NCBI RefSeq assembly: GCF_900091475.1
Contig: NZ_FMIB01000002.1
Location: 5,270,001 to 5,334,000 of the forward strand
Direction: 5' to 3'
DNA: 64,000 bases
DNA from: Micromonospora chersina
GTDB taxonomy: Bacteria > Actinomycetota > Actinomycetes > Mycobacteriales > Micromonosporaceae
Position 1 is the stretch's first letter. The number at the start of each line of letters is the position of its first letter. Below, one piece after another: positions 50,091-58,944 of the stretch. Under the pieces are notes generated by a model. The model saw only the letters and a program-made list of their open reading frames with translations, ran no database searches and had not been told where the DNA came from. Both the position numbers and the translations under genes were made by a program.

Positions 50091-51143
50091 GTGACGCGTC
50101 CAGGGGCCGGGATGGCCGCCGACATCGACGAGCAGCCGGCCGGCTACGAGCGCCTGCTCTCCGCCGAGCACGCCGGGGCGATCGCCCGGGTCGCGGCGGT
50201 GATCGCCGAGCGCCGGCCCCGGCACGTGGTGTTCACGGCCCGGGGCACCTCCGACCACGCGGCGCTCTACGCGGCCTACCTCACCGAGATCCGGCTCGGC
50301 CTGCCCGCCGGGCTCGCCTCGCCCAGCACCGTCACCGTCTTCGGCGCCCGGCCGGACCTCTCCGACGCCCTGGTGGTCGGGGTCAGCCAGAGCGGCGGCT
50401 CGCCCGACCTGGCCGAGGTGCTGCGGGTGGCCCGGGAATCCGGCGCGCTGACCCTGGCCGTCACCAACAACCCCGACTCGCGGCTGGTGGGCACCGCCGA
50501 GCTGAGCATCGACATCGCCGCCGGCCACGAGCGGGCCGTCGCCGCCACCAAGACCTACACGGCCGAACTGCTCGCGCTGCTCATGCTCGTCGAGGGGGTA
50601 CGCGCCGGCGACGGCGTCCTCCCCGCCGAGGAGCGCGCCTGCCTGGCCCGCCTGCCCGAACTGGCCGAGCGCACCCTGTCCGACGCCACCCCGGCCCAGC
50701 TCGCCCCCCGCTACCGGTTCGCCGCCCAGCTCGTCACCACCGGCCGGGGCTACGCGTACCCGACGGCCCGCGAGGCGGCGCTGAAGCTCATGGAGACCTC
50801 CTACCTGCCGGCGCTCGCCTTCTCCGGCGCCGACCTGCTGCACGGCCCGCTCGCCATGACCGACCCCGACGTGCCGGTGCTCGCCGTGGTCGGCTCCGGT
50901 CCCGGCGGGCAGTCGATGCGCGAGGTGCTGCCCCGGCTCGGCGAGCGCCGCGCCGACGTCGTGGTGGTCGGCTCCGCCGACGTCGAGGCGACCGCCCGGA
51001 TGGCCGTGCCCGAGGTCGACGAGCGGTACGCCCCGCTGCTCGACATCCTGCCGTTGCAGCGGCTCGCCCTGGCCCTGGCCCTGGCCCGGGGCGAGGACCC
51101 GGACGCCCCGCGCGGGTTGAAGAAGGTCACGGCGACGATGTGA
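50091..51143 (+). CDS. Double SIS-domain sugar isomerase/deaminase-like protein
   Basis: A 350-residue protein resembling the isomerase half of GlmS. It starts with a GlmS-like MAADIDEQPAGYERLL. SIS domain 1 (about 30-170) has FTARGTSDHAALYAAY and VVGVSQSGGSPDL. SIS domain 2 (about 205-330) has GRGYAYPTAREAALKLMETS and FSGADLLHGPLAMTD. Without the glutaminase half it could be an AgaS/NagB-II-type amino-sugar-phosphate deaminase or isomerase. The GTG at 50091 has AGGAGGGGG upstream. The PdtaS-like gene follows with its own promoter. Confidence 0.88.
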   Translation: MTRPGAGMAADIDEQPAGYERLLSAEHAGAIARVAAVIAERRPRHVVFTARGTSDHAALYAAYLTEIRLGLPAGLASPSTVTVFGARPDLSDALVVGVSQSGGSPDLAEVLRVARESGALTLAVTNNPDSRLVGTAELSIDIAAGHERAVAATKTYTAELLALLMLVEGVRAGDGVLPAEERACLARLPELAERTLSDATPAQLAPRYRFAAQLVTTGRGYAYPTAREAALKLMETSYLPALAFSGADLLHGPLAMTDPDVPVLAVVGSGPGGQSMREVLPRLGERRADVVVVGSADVEATARMAVPEVDERYAPLLDILPLQRLALALALARGEDPDAPRGLKKVTATM

Positions 51144-51168
51144 GGCCCGGCGTGGCACGCTGTTCAGC

Positions 51169-52716
51169 GTGTCCACCCTCCGTGACCTCGCCGAGGAGCA
51201 CACCTCGCTCCGGCCGGCCGACATCGACCACCTGCACCGGATCGCCGGCGACTGGCAGCTCCTCTCCGACCTGTCCTTCGCCGACCTGCTGCTGTGGGTG
51301 CCGGTCGACGGCGACGGTACCTTCCTCTGCGTGGCCCAGGTCCGCCCGACGACCGCGCCGACCGCGTACCTCGACGACCAGGTCGGCCGGATCGTCGGCG
51401 GGCCCGAGGTGGCGCACCTGGAGGTCGCCCACCGGCAGGGCCGGATCTGGCGGGAGGGCGACCCGGTCTGGTACGGCGACGTGCCGGCCCGGCACGAGGC
51501 CATCCCGGTGCGGCTGCGCACCGCCGACGGGGAGTCCGGCGAGGTCGTGGCCGTGGTCGGCCGGGACACCAACCTCTCCACCGCCCGCACGCCCAGCCAG
51601 CTCGAACTGAACTACCTGACCACCGCCGACGACCTGGCCCAGATGATCGCCGACGGCACCTTCCCGCCGCCCCGGCACCCGGGCGAGACCACCTCGGCGC
51701 CCCGGGTCGGCGACGGCCTGGTCCGGCTCGACGCCAACGGGAAGGTCACCTACGCGAGCCCCAACGCGCAGTCCGCGTACCGCCGGTTGGGCTACGCCTC
51801 CCACCTGGTGGGGGAGGACCTGGCCAAGCTGCACCGCCGGCTCGCCAGCGACCCCCTGGAGGGCACCGACGCCGGCAACGCCGTGCTGGCCGCGCTGCGC
51901 GGCGAGGCCCCGCCCCGGCGGGAGATCGACGCCCGGGGCGCCACCATGCTCACCCGGGCGCTGCCGCTGATGCCCGCGGGCGTGCCGATCGGCGCGCTGG
52001 TCCTGGTCCGCGACATCACCGAGGTGCGCCGCCGCGACCGCGCCCTGATCACCAAGGACGCCACCATCCGGGAGATCCACCACCGGGTGAAGAACAACCT
52101 CCAGACCGTCGCCGCGCTGCTCCGCCTCCAGGCGCGCCGGGTGGCCATGCCGGAGGCCCGGGTCGCCCTGGAGGAGTCGGTACGCCGGGTCGCCTCCATC
52201 GCGCTGGTCCACGAGACGCTCTCCATGTCCAGCGACGAGGCGGTCGAGTTCGACGGCATCGTCGACCGGGTCGCCAGCGCGGCCACCGAGGTGGCGGCCA
52301 CCGAGGTGTCCGTCGGCATGCGCCGCCAGGGCAGCTTCGGCGTGCTCCCCGCCGAGATCGCCACCTCGCTGGTGATGGTCCTCAACGAGCTGCTGCTCAA
52401 CGCCGTCGAGCACGGCTTCCCGCCGGCCGGCGAGGAGGGTGCGCCCGGTCCCGAGGGCGCGCCGGAGCCGGCCGTGGTGGTCTCGGCGCACCGGTTCCGC
52501 AAGCAGTTGCACGTCTCGGTGGCCGACAACGGCCGGGGCCTGCCCGAGCAGTTCGACGCCGAGAAGGGCGGCAACCTCGGCCTCCAGATCGTCCGGGCCC
52601 TGGTCACCGGCGAGCTGCGCGGCACCATCGAGCTGCGCAACGGCGCCCGGGGCGGCACGGAGGCCGTCCTGATCGTCCCCCTGGCCCGCGGCACCGCCGA
52701 CCGCCTCGCCGGCTGA
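51169..52716 (+). CDS. pdtaS: Cytosolic sensor histidine kinase PdtaS
   Basis: A 515-residue soluble histidine kinase. A GAF-like domain (about 10-150) is followed by a PAS-like domain (about 180-285), then a HisKA_2 box with the acceptor His in IREIHHRVKNNLQTVAALLR (about 304), and a GHKL ATPase domain (NELLLNAVEHGF, DNGRGLPEQ, LGLQIVRALV). This is the mycobacterial PdtaS (Rv3220c) layout; PdtaS works with the antiterminator regulator PdtaR, encoded elsewhere. GTG 51169 follows CACGCT (51156-51161) by seven bases. Confidence 0.93.
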   Translation: MSTLRDLAEEHTSLRPADIDHLHRIAGDWQLLSDLSFADLLLWVPVDGDGTFLCVAQVRPTTAPTAYLDDQVGRIVGGPEVAHLEVAHRQGRIWREGDPVWYGDVPARHEAIPVRLRTADGESGEVVAVVGRDTNLSTARTPSQLELNYLTTADDLAQMIADGTFPPPRHPGETTSAPRVGDGLVRLDANGKVTYASPNAQSAYRRLGYASHLVGEDLAKLHRRLASDPLEGTDAGNAVLAALRGEAPPRREIDARGATMLTRALPLMPAGVPIGALVLVRDITEVRRRDRALITKDATIREIHHRVKNNLQTVAALLRLQARRVAMPEARVALEESVRRVASIALVHETLSMSSDEAVEFDGIVDRVASAATEVAATEVSVGMRRQGSFGVLPAEIATSLVMVLNELLLNAVEHGFPPAGEEGAPGPEGAPEPAVVVSAHRFRKQLHVSVADNGRGLPEQFDAEKGGNLGLQIVRALVTGELRGTIELRNGARGGTEAVLIVPLARGTADRLAG

Positions 52717-52761
52717 CCGCTCCCGGGTGTGGCCCCTCCCCGGCCGTGGCGGGGTGAGGGC

Positions 52762-54375
52762 TCACCGGGTGAGGAGGGCGACCGTGAGGCCGGGGCGGGG
52801 CCAGACCTGGCGGACCGTGAAGGCGTCGCGCAGGGCCTCGCCCTTGGCGCCGGGCACCGCCGCCAGCGGGTCGGCGCGCCGGCCCGTGACCACCAGCCAG
52901 ACCCGGTCCACGCCGGCCAGGCACTCCGCCGGGCGGGCGCACTCGGCGGCCCACAGGTCGGCGCGCTGCCGCTGGTCGCGCACCACCAGCACGTCGCGCG
53001 GCCGCCGCGCCCCCAGGTGGTACGCCATACCCAGGTCGGGGAAGAGCCAGCTGTCCCGGGGTGAGTAGACGATCCCGTCGCCCGGCTGCTCGTGCTCGGC
53101 GACGATCCGGGCCACGCCCGCGTAGTCCACCGGTGCGCTCCGCGGCCACTCATGGGTGCGCCGCAGCGCCGCCTGGTCGGGCAGCCCGAGCAGGCCGGCC
53201 AGGGTCACCACGGCCAGCGCCGGCGCGAGGCGTACGCCGGCGAGCGCCGCCCCGGCCAGCAGGCAGGCGAACGGCACCGTGAAGACCAGGTACCGGGTCA
53301 CCCAGAGCGGCACCGCCGTGCCGGCGGCGAAGAGCAGCAGCACCGGCAGCAGCACGGCGGCCCCCGGCAGCAGCGCCCGCCGGCCGAGCCGCCCCGCGCC
53401 GAGCGCGGCGAGACCGACGAGCAGGCCGCCCACCACCCCGCTCTGCGCCAGCGCGCCGGGCAGCGCGGCCAGGTCGTCGACGCGGACCAGGCGCACCCAG
53501 TCGAGCTGGCGGCCGCGCTGCCCTCCGGCCGCCAGCACCAGCGGGGCGACGAGCACGACCGCCGGCAGCAGCGCCACCAGCCACCGCCAGACGACGCCCG
53601 GTCCGCGCGCGCCCGCTGCCGGACGGCCGGCTGCCGTGGTGGCCTCGCCGGTCACGGGTTGCGCCTCGTCCGGCGCGTGGGCTTCGCGACCCTGACGGGA
53701 TGGCGCCGAAGCCGGGGGTGTCGGGCCGGCCGGCGGGTCGAGTCCGGCCGCCGCCGGTCCACGCGCCGCGACCAGCAGCACGACGAGGGCGTGCGCGGCG
53801 AGCAGGGTGAGGGCGATCAGGTGGAGCAGCCCGAGCGCGGCCACGGCGACGGCGTACCCGGTGAAGCGTCGCCAGGTCGGCCGGTGCAGCGCACCGACCA
53901 GCAGCAGCGTGGCGAGCACGGCCAGCAGGGTGGCCAGGGCGTACGGGCGGGCCTCCTGCCCGTACCGGGAGGTGACCGGGAGGACGGCGAGGAGCAGGCC
54001 GGCGAGCAGCCCGGCCCGCGGACCGGCCAGCCGGGCGCCCAGCCGGGCGGTGAGCGCGGCGGCCCCGGCCATGGCCAGCGCCGAGGGCAGCCGCAGCGCG
54101 GTCGGCGAGGTGCCGAACAGCGCGGTCCAGCCGTGCATGAGCAGGTAGTACGGCCCGGTCGCCGCGTCGATGGTGCCGGCCAGCCGGACCAGGTCGGTGA
54201 CCGTACGGGTGGCGGCGCTCCAGGTCGCCAGCTCGTCCCGCCACGGCTGCGCGTGCCCGATGCCGGCGAGCGTGACCACGAGGGTGAGCAGGCCGGGAGC
54301 CGTCCAGACCAGCCAACCGCGACGGTCGTGGGACGGTTCGGACTCGGCGGGCGGATGCACATCCCGCAGCGTCAC
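52762..54375 (-). CDS. Integral membrane glycosyltransferase (GT39/ArnT-like)
   Basis: A 537-residue membrane protein with about ten to twelve helices. The first loop after helix 1 reads HAQPWRDELATWSAATR, the conserved acidic motif of polyprenyl-phosphate-dependent GT-C transferases. LLPVTSRYGQEARPYALAT matches the second-loop signature. A Pro/Ala-rich 60-residue insert lies in the middle (PAGPTPPASAPSRQG). It probably moves a sugar from a lipid carrier to an outer acceptor. The GTG at 54375 is likely. It converges on pdtaS. Confidence 0.85.
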   Translation of the reverse strand: MTLRDVHPPAESEPSHDRRGWLVWTAPGLLTLVVTLAGIGHAQPWRDELATWSAATRTVTDLVRLAGTIDAATGPYYLLMHGWTALFGTSPTALRLPSALAMAGAAALTARLGARLAGPRAGLLAGLLLAVLPVTSRYGQEARPYALATLLAVLATLLLVGALHRPTWRRFTGYAVAVAALGLLHLIALTLLAAHALVVLLVAARGPAAAGLDPPAGPTPPASAPSRQGREAHAPDEAQPVTGEATTAAGRPAAGARGPGVVWRWLVALLPAVVLVAPLVLAAGGQRGRQLDWVRLVRVDDLAALPGALAQSGVVGGLLVGLAALGAGRLGRRALLPGAAVLLPVLLLFAAGTAVPLWVTRYLVFTVPFACLLAGAALAGVRLAPALAVVTLAGLLGLPDQAALRRTHEWPRSAPVDYAGVARIVAEHEQPGDGIVYSPRDSWLFPDLGMAYHLGARRPRDVLVVRDQRQRADLWAAECARPAECLAGVDRVWLVVTGRRADPLAAVPGAKGEALRDAFTVRQVWPRPGLTVALLTR

Positions 54376-54539
54376 ACGGCGGCGGCGCCCGCCGTGCCGG
54401 TCCGCCGATTTGTCCCCACCCCTGGCGGGCCGGCGCGGTGGAGCCGAGCAACGGGTCGAATTACCCACCGCTGCCCGTGATGTGGGATCACACACTCGGT
54501 CATTGGCCGGTCATCGCCGGCTGTGGGAGCATGAGCCCT

Positions 54540-54626
54540 ATGACCGCCGCTGTCATCCGCCGCTTCGTGGCCCGCCGCCACGTCGATTACGGCCGCGTCC
54601 GCAGCGCGATCTGTCCGGCCCACTGA
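54540..54626 (+). CDS. Cysteine-type leader peptide of the sulfur operon (28 aa)
   Basis: A 28-residue peptide, MTAAVIRRFVARRHVDYGRV then RSAICPAH. The RRHVDxxRVxSxxC pattern is the actinobacterial putative leader-peptide family placed before cysteine and sulfur-assimilation operons. The single Cys codon lies four codons from the end, where slow decoding would matter. ATG 54540 follows GAGCAT by seven bases, so it is probably leaderless; an ATG nine bases earlier is in frame. Hairpins (GCCCGA/TCGGGC at 54631-54652 and GGCGCG/CGCGCC at 54650-54664) follow and overlap each other. Confidence 0.72.
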   Translation: MTAAVIRRFVARRHVDYGRVRSAICPAH

Positions 54627-54756
54627 CGACGCCCGACCCATCCGTCTCGGGCGCGTTCCGCGCCGGCCGTCACCGACATCGCCGTCCTCGGCCCTCACCC
54701 AGGGCCGGCCGCCGCGTCCGCGCTTCCAGGCACAGCAGACAACGGAGGACGCCGCG

Positions 54757-56469
54757 ATGGCGGTCAGCAGCACCACCACGAGCCGGCCCGACACCCCGGC
54801 GCCCGTCGCCCGGGCCCCGCGCCGGCCGCGTGGCGAGGGGCAGTGGGCGCTCGGTCACCGCGAGCCGCTCAACGCCAACGAGCGCATCAAGAAGGACGAC
54901 GACCCGCTGAACGTGCGGGCCCGGATCGAGAACATCTACGCCCACCGGGGCTTCGCCTCGATCGACCCGCAGGACCTGCGCGGCCGGTTCCGCTGGTGGG
55001 GCCTGTACACCCAGCGCAAAGCGGGCATCGACGGCGGGCGCACGGCCGTGCTGGAGCCGCACGAGCTGGAGGACGAGTTCTTCATGCTCCGGGTGCGGGT
55101 GGACGGTGGCGAGCTCACGCTGGCCCAGCTCCGGGTCGTCGCGGACATCTCGCGGGAGTTCGCCCGCGACACCGCCGACATCACCGACCGGCAGAACATC
55201 CAGTACCACTGGATCCGGGTCGAGGACGTGCCGGAGATCTGGCGGCGGCTGGAGTCGGTCGGCCTCCAGACCACCGAGGCGTGCGGCGACTGCCCCCGGG
55301 TCGTGCTGGGCAGCCCGGTCGCCGGAGTGGCCCGGGACGAGGTGCTCGACCCCACGCCGGCGGTCGACGAGATCGTCCGGCGGTACGTCGGCGACAAGGC
55401 GTACTCCAACCTGCCCCGCAAGTTCAAGACCTCGATCTCCTGGCTGGTCGACACCCCGTACGAGGCGAACGACATCGCCTTCCTCGGCGTCGAGCACCCG
55501 GACCTCGGTCCCGGCTTCGACGTCTGGGTGGGCGGCGGCCTCTCCACCAACCCGATGCTGGCCAAGCGCCTCGGCGTGTGGGTGCCGCTGGCCGAGGTGC
55601 CGGACGTCTGGGCCGGGGTGGTCGGCATCTTCCGCGACTACGGCTACCGCCGGCTGCGCAACCGGGCGCGGCTGAAGTTCCTGGTGGCCGACTGGGGCGT
55701 GGCGAAGTTCCGCGAGGTGCTGGAGAAGGAGTACCTGGGCCGGGCGCTGCTCGACGGCCCGGCCGCGACGCTGCCGGCGAAGCCGGTCGACCACATCGGC
55801 GTGCACCAGCAGCGCGACGGCAACAACTACGTGGGGGCCGCCCCGATCGTGGGCCGGGTCTCCGGCAGCCAGCTCGCCCGGCTCGCCGACGTGGCCGAGG
55901 CGCACGGCAGCGGCCGGGTGCGGCTCACCCCGTACCAGAAGCTGCTGGTGCTGGACGTGGCGCCGGAGCGGACCGACTCGCTGGTGGCGGAGCTGCGCGG
56001 GATCGGCCTGGAGGCCCGGCCGTCGGCCTGGCGGCGCGGCACCATGGCCTGCACGGGCATCGAGTTCTGCAAGCTCGCCATCGTCGAGACGAAGCGGCGC
56101 GGCGAGGAGCTGGTGGCCCGGCTGGAGGAGCGGCTGCGCGACTTCGACGCGGACATCTCCATCCACCTCAACGGCTGCCCCAACGCCTGCGCCCGCACCC
56201 AGGTCGCCGACATCGGGCTCAAGGGCCAGCTCGTGGTGGGCCCGGACGGCCGGCAGGTGGAGGGCTTCCAGGTGCACCTCGGCGGCGGCCTGGGCATGGC
56301 CGCCGGGCAGACTGCCGGCTTCGGCCGCAAGCTGCGCGGCCTCAAGACCACCGCCGAGGAGCTTCCGGAGTACGTGGAACGCCTGGCCCGCCGCTACCTG
56401 GCCGGCCGGACCGAGGGCGAGAGCTTCGCCAACTGGGTGATCAGGGTCGACGAGGAGGAATTGCGATGA
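54757..56469 (+). CDS. Assimilatory sulfite reductase (ferredoxin type, SirA/NirA family)
   Basis: A 570-residue siroheme and 4Fe-4S enzyme that reduces sulfite to sulfide. The cluster/siroheme ligands are CTGIEFC (about 431-437) and GCPNAC (about 472-477). TDRQNIQYHWI and the ACGDCPR segment, whose Cys can cross-link to Tyr in SirA, are present. The surrounding CysH and sirohydrochlorin chelatase genes show it is a sulfite rather than nitrite reductase. The ATG at 54757 has GGAGG eight bases upstream. Its stop overlaps the next gene by ATGA. Confidence 0.94.
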   Translation: MAVSSTTTSRPDTPAPVARAPRRPRGEGQWALGHREPLNANERIKKDDDPLNVRARIENIYAHRGFASIDPQDLRGRFRWWGLYTQRKAGIDGGRTAVLEPHELEDEFFMLRVRVDGGELTLAQLRVVADISREFARDTADITDRQNIQYHWIRVEDVPEIWRRLESVGLQTTEACGDCPRVVLGSPVAGVARDEVLDPTPAVDEIVRRYVGDKAYSNLPRKFKTSISWLVDTPYEANDIAFLGVEHPDLGPGFDVWVGGGLSTNPMLAKRLGVWVPLAEVPDVWAGVVGIFRDYGYRRLRNRARLKFLVADWGVAKFREVLEKEYLGRALLDGPAATLPAKPVDHIGVHQQRDGNNYVGAAPIVGRVSGSQLARLADVAEAHGSGRVRLTPYQKLLVLDVAPERTDSLVAELRGIGLEARPSAWRRGTMACTGIEFCKLAIVETKRRGEELVARLEERLRDFDADISIHLNGCPNACARTQVADIGLKGQLVVGPDGRQVEGFQVHLGGGLGMAAGQTAGFGRKLRGLKTTAEELPEYVERLARRYLAGRTEGESFANWVIRVDEEELR

Positions 56470-56624
56470 GCGATGCCCGATCTGCGCCTCTCTACTGCCC
56501 CTACTGCGGGGAGGAGGACCTGCGGCCGCACGAGGCCGGGCACGGCGCCTGGGAGTGCCACGCCTGCGCCCGGGTCTTCACCGTGAAGTTCACTGGCCTG
56601 CTGAGCCGGGCGGTGACCCGATGA
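56466..56624 (+). CDS. Small zinc-ribbon protein between sir and cysH (52 aa)
   Basis: A 52-residue protein with two CxxC pairs, LYCPYCGEEDLRPHEAG and ECHACARVF, forming a zinc ribbon. Start and stop each overlap the neighbouring genes by ATGA, so it is translated within the operon. Homologues occupy this place in many actinobacterial sulfur operons. Its role is not known; an electron-transfer or assembly function is speculation. Confidence 0.88.
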   Translation: MSDARSAPLYCPYCGEEDLRPHEAGHGAWECHACARVFTVKFTGLLSRAVTR

Positions 56625-57385
56625 GCGCCCTGCCCTCCGCCGCCGGCCTGGGCCTGGTCGGGATCGGCGGGCCGGCCCCGGCCGACCCGGCCCGGCGCGA
56701 TCCGGAGGAGCTGCGCGCGCTGGCCGAGCGGGCGGGCCGGGAGCTGGAGGGCGCGCCCGCCCTGGAGATCGCCCGCTGGGCCGCCGAGACCTTCGGGGAC
56801 CGGTTCTGCGTGACCAGCTCGATGGCCGACGGGGTGCTGGCCCACCTGGTCTCCCGGGTCGCCCCCGGGGTGGACGTGGTCTTCCTGGACACCGGCCTGC
56901 ACTTCCCGGAGACGCTCAAGGTCCGCGACGAGGTGGCCCGGCGGCTGCCCGTGACCGTGCGGTCGATCCGCCCCCGGATGACCGTCGGCCAGCAGGACGG
57001 CCAGTACGGCCCCCGGCTGTTCAGCAAGTCGCCGGACGACTGCTGCCAGTTGCGCAAGGTCGAGCCGCTGGAACGGGCGCTGACCGGGTACGACGCCTGG
57101 GCCGCCGGGCTGCGCCGGGACGAGTCGCCGACCCGGGCCAACACCCCGGTGGTGGCCTTCGACGCCCGGCGGGGCAAGGCCAAGGTCAACCCGATCGCGG
57201 CCTGGAGCCAGCGGGACGTGGACGCCTACATCGCCCGCTACGACATCCCGGTGAACGAGCTGTTCGCCCGGGGCTACGGCTCGATCGGCTGCTGGCCCTG
57301 CACCCGCCGCACCCGGGCGGGGGAGGACCCGCGGGCGGGCCGCTGGGCCATGTTCGAGAAGACCGAGTGCGGCCTGCACACCTGA
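56621..57385 (+). CDS. cysH: Phosphoadenylyl/adenylyl-sulfate reductase
   Basis: A 254-residue reductase that turns activated sulfate into sulfite. It has the PAPS-reductase loop CVTSSMADGVLAHLV, VVFLDTGLHFPETL and the C-terminal catalytic KTECGLHT. It also has a CC pair (SPDDCCQLRKV) and CWPC, the four Cys of the 4Fe-4S APS-reductase subtype. That points to APS rather than PAPS as substrate. ATG 56621 overlaps the zinc-ribbon stop. The next gene starts within its last codons. Confidence 0.94.
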   Translation: MSALPSAAGLGLVGIGGPAPADPARRDPEELRALAERAGRELEGAPALEIARWAAETFGDRFCVTSSMADGVLAHLVSRVAPGVDVVFLDTGLHFPETLKVRDEVARRLPVTVRSIRPRMTVGQQDGQYGPRLFSKSPDDCCQLRKVEPLERALTGYDAWAAGLRRDESPTRANTPVVAFDARRGKAKVNPIAAWSQRDVDAYIARYDIPVNELFARGYGSIGCWPCTRRTRAGEDPRAGRWAMFEKTECGLHT

Positions 57386-58128
57386 CCGCCGAGCCGCCGG
57401 TGGTGCTCGTCGCGCACGGCAGCCGGGATCCGCGAGCGGCCGCGGCGACCCGGGCGCTGGCCCGGGCCGTGGCGGCCGCCCGTCCCGGAGTCCCGGTGCT
57501 GCCGAGCTGGCTGGACCACACCGACCCCGGTCCCGCCGCGGTGCTCGGGGACCTGGCCGCCGCCGGTCACCGCCGGGCGGTGCTGGTGCCGCTGCTGCTG
57601 ACGGCCGCGTACCACCGGAAGGTCGACGTCCCGGCGGCTGTCGCGGCGGCACGCCGGGATGGCGCGGACATCGAGGTACGGGTGACCGACGTGCTGGGGC
57701 CGGCCGACGGCGCGGTGGACAGCCGGCTGCTGGCCGGGCTGCGCCGCCGGCTGGCCGAGGCGGAGCCGGGCGGCGTCGACGGCGTGGTGCTGGCCGCGGC
57801 GGGCACCCGGGATCCCCGGGCGCGTGGGTCGGTGGGGCGGGTGGCCGCGGCGCTCGGGGCCGAGCTGGGCGTGCCCTGCCGGGTGTCGTACGCCTCGGCG
57901 GCGCCACCGGGCGCCGGTGTCGCGGTGTCCCGGCTGCGTGCGGCGGGCGCCCGCCGGGTGGCGGTGGCCGCCTACTTCCTGGCTCCGGGCCTGTTCCACG
58001 ACGCCGTCCGGTCGACGGCGGAACGGGCCGGTGCGGTGGCGGTCGCCGAACCGCTTACCGACCTTCCCGAACTGGCTGACCTGGTGCTGCGGCGGGTCGA
58101 CGCCGTGCCGGTCGGGAGCGCGGTGTGA
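57367..58128 (+). CDS. Sirohydrochlorin ferrochelatase (CbiX/SirB family)
   Basis: A 253-residue chelatase with two related halves. The first begins VVLVAHGSRDPRAAAATRAL with the metal-binding His, and a second His lies in LLLTAAYHRKVDV. It inserts iron into sirohydrochlorin to give siroheme, the cofactor of the sulfite reductase three genes upstream. GTG 57367 overlaps cysH by 19 bases; a GTG at 57400 is an alternative. It ends the sulfur operon. Confidence 0.9.
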   Translation: MRPAHLTAEPPVVLVAHGSRDPRAAAATRALARAVAAARPGVPVLPSWLDHTDPGPAAVLGDLAAAGHRRAVLVPLLLTAAYHRKVDVPAAVAAARRDGADIEVRVTDVLGPADGAVDSRLLAGLRRRLAEAEPGGVDGVVLAAAGTRDPRARGSVGRVAAALGAELGVPCRVSYASAAPPGAGVAVSRLRAAGARRVAVAAYFLAPGLFHDAVRSTAERAGAVAVAEPLTDLPELADLVLRRVDAVPVGSAV

Positions 58129-58199
58129 CGCGCGTCGCCATCATGATCAACCAGGGTGGCGCGGGGGTAGCCGGATGTCATGTGCTCCGGACAGCAGAA

Positions 58200-58226
58200 C
58201 GCCCCGGCCGGTGTCCGGCCGGGGCG
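58200..58226. terminator. Terminator hairpin after whiB1
   Basis: CGCCCCGGCC (58200-58209) pairs with 58217-58226. It lies 14 bases beyond the whiB1 stop and 72 bases beyond the chelatase stop, and may serve both. Confidence 0.75.
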
Positions 58227-58239
58227 TGCAGCGTGTGAG

Positions 58240-58497
58240 TCAGGCCGAGTGAGCGCGCAGCACCCGGAGCCCGCCGCGGCGCTTGACCGCGCGGCGCTCC
58301 TCCTCGCTCATCCCGCCCCAGACGCCGGCGTCCTGACCGGACTCCAGCGCCCACTGCAGGCAGTGGTCGGTCACCGGGCAGCGCCGGCAGACAGCCTTGG
58401 CCTGCTCCACCTGCAGGAGGGCCGGACCGGACGTCCCGATCGGGAAGAACAGCTCCGGGTCCTCGTCGCGGCAGACGGCATCGTGGCGCCAGTCCAT
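58240..58497 (-). CDS. whiB1: WhiB1 (WblE) transcriptional regulator
   Basis: An 85-residue NO-sensitive iron-sulfur regulator. Cluster ligands are C9, C37, C40 and C46 (CRRCPVTDHC), the spacing of mycobacterial WhiB1, followed by the turn AGVWGGMSEEERR and the basic RRAVKRRGGLRVLR. The ATG at 58497 has GAGGAG upstream. It has a long upstream region with a CRP-like site, as known for M. tuberculosis whiB1. Neighbours pdtaS and the lipid kinase also recall that region. Confidence 0.95.
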   Translation of the reverse strand: MDWRHDAVCRDEDPELFFPIGTSGPALLQVEQAKAVCRRCPVTDHCLQWALESGQDAGVWGGMSEEERRAVKRRGGLRVLRAHSA

Positions 58498-58944
58498 GGC
58501 GGCAACACTCCTCATTCTTAAGTGGGTGGCCAGATAACGCTTCGTTGCTATTCCTATATGCGTCCGCATTGCCGATCGGTGACGGTCAGCATCCATCAAT
58601 TCGGCGCTGCGTGAGCAGGCTTGCGGGCCCGTGGACCTGCTGGAACAGCTCAACCTGCCGAGCATATCCAGGCAATGTCCCGGTAACACGACTTCGCTTG
58701 TGAATACTTTCACGAACTGTCGTGATGTCAAGGGTGACGCTCGGAAAAACTCCGAACAGTGAGCGGGCTCACCACCCTTTTGTCCGGGTTTCAGAGCGCT
58801 CTGGTTACCCGGCGTGCCACAGTCGAGGATCAATATAGTACGGTCTGCGTGACGTTGCTGACATTTCCGGCACCTTCCCTCGGTGTGGCGGACACCGCCG
58901 GAGGCGGTGAGGGGTCCGCGTCAACCGACGGCAGTACCCGAGAC
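58498..58944. other. Long upstream region of whiB1
   Basis: 447 bases without a convincing gene, clearly richer in A/T than its surroundings. It contains a CRP-like palindrome (58699-58714) and, on the minus strand, a TATAGGAAT box near 58550-58558. Possible promoters of whiB1 lie here. Confidence 0.6.
58699..58714. promoter_or_regulatory. CRP-like binding site upstream of whiB1
   Basis: TGTGA-ATACTT-TCACG matches the CRP consensus TGTGA-N6-TCACA in nine of ten positions. It lies about 200 bases before the whiB1 start. Confidence 0.55.

Noticed and set aside
46972..50094. Plus-strand open frame of 1040 codons
   Set aside because: It overlaps the DHA2 exporter in another frame and runs antisense to the TPR gene, with no recognisable domain and skewed composition.
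54757..56469. Nitrite reductase
   Set aside because: The family covers both, but CysH, a sirohydrochlorin chelatase and a cysteine leader peptide in the same operon support sulfite reduction. No nitrate genes are adjacent.
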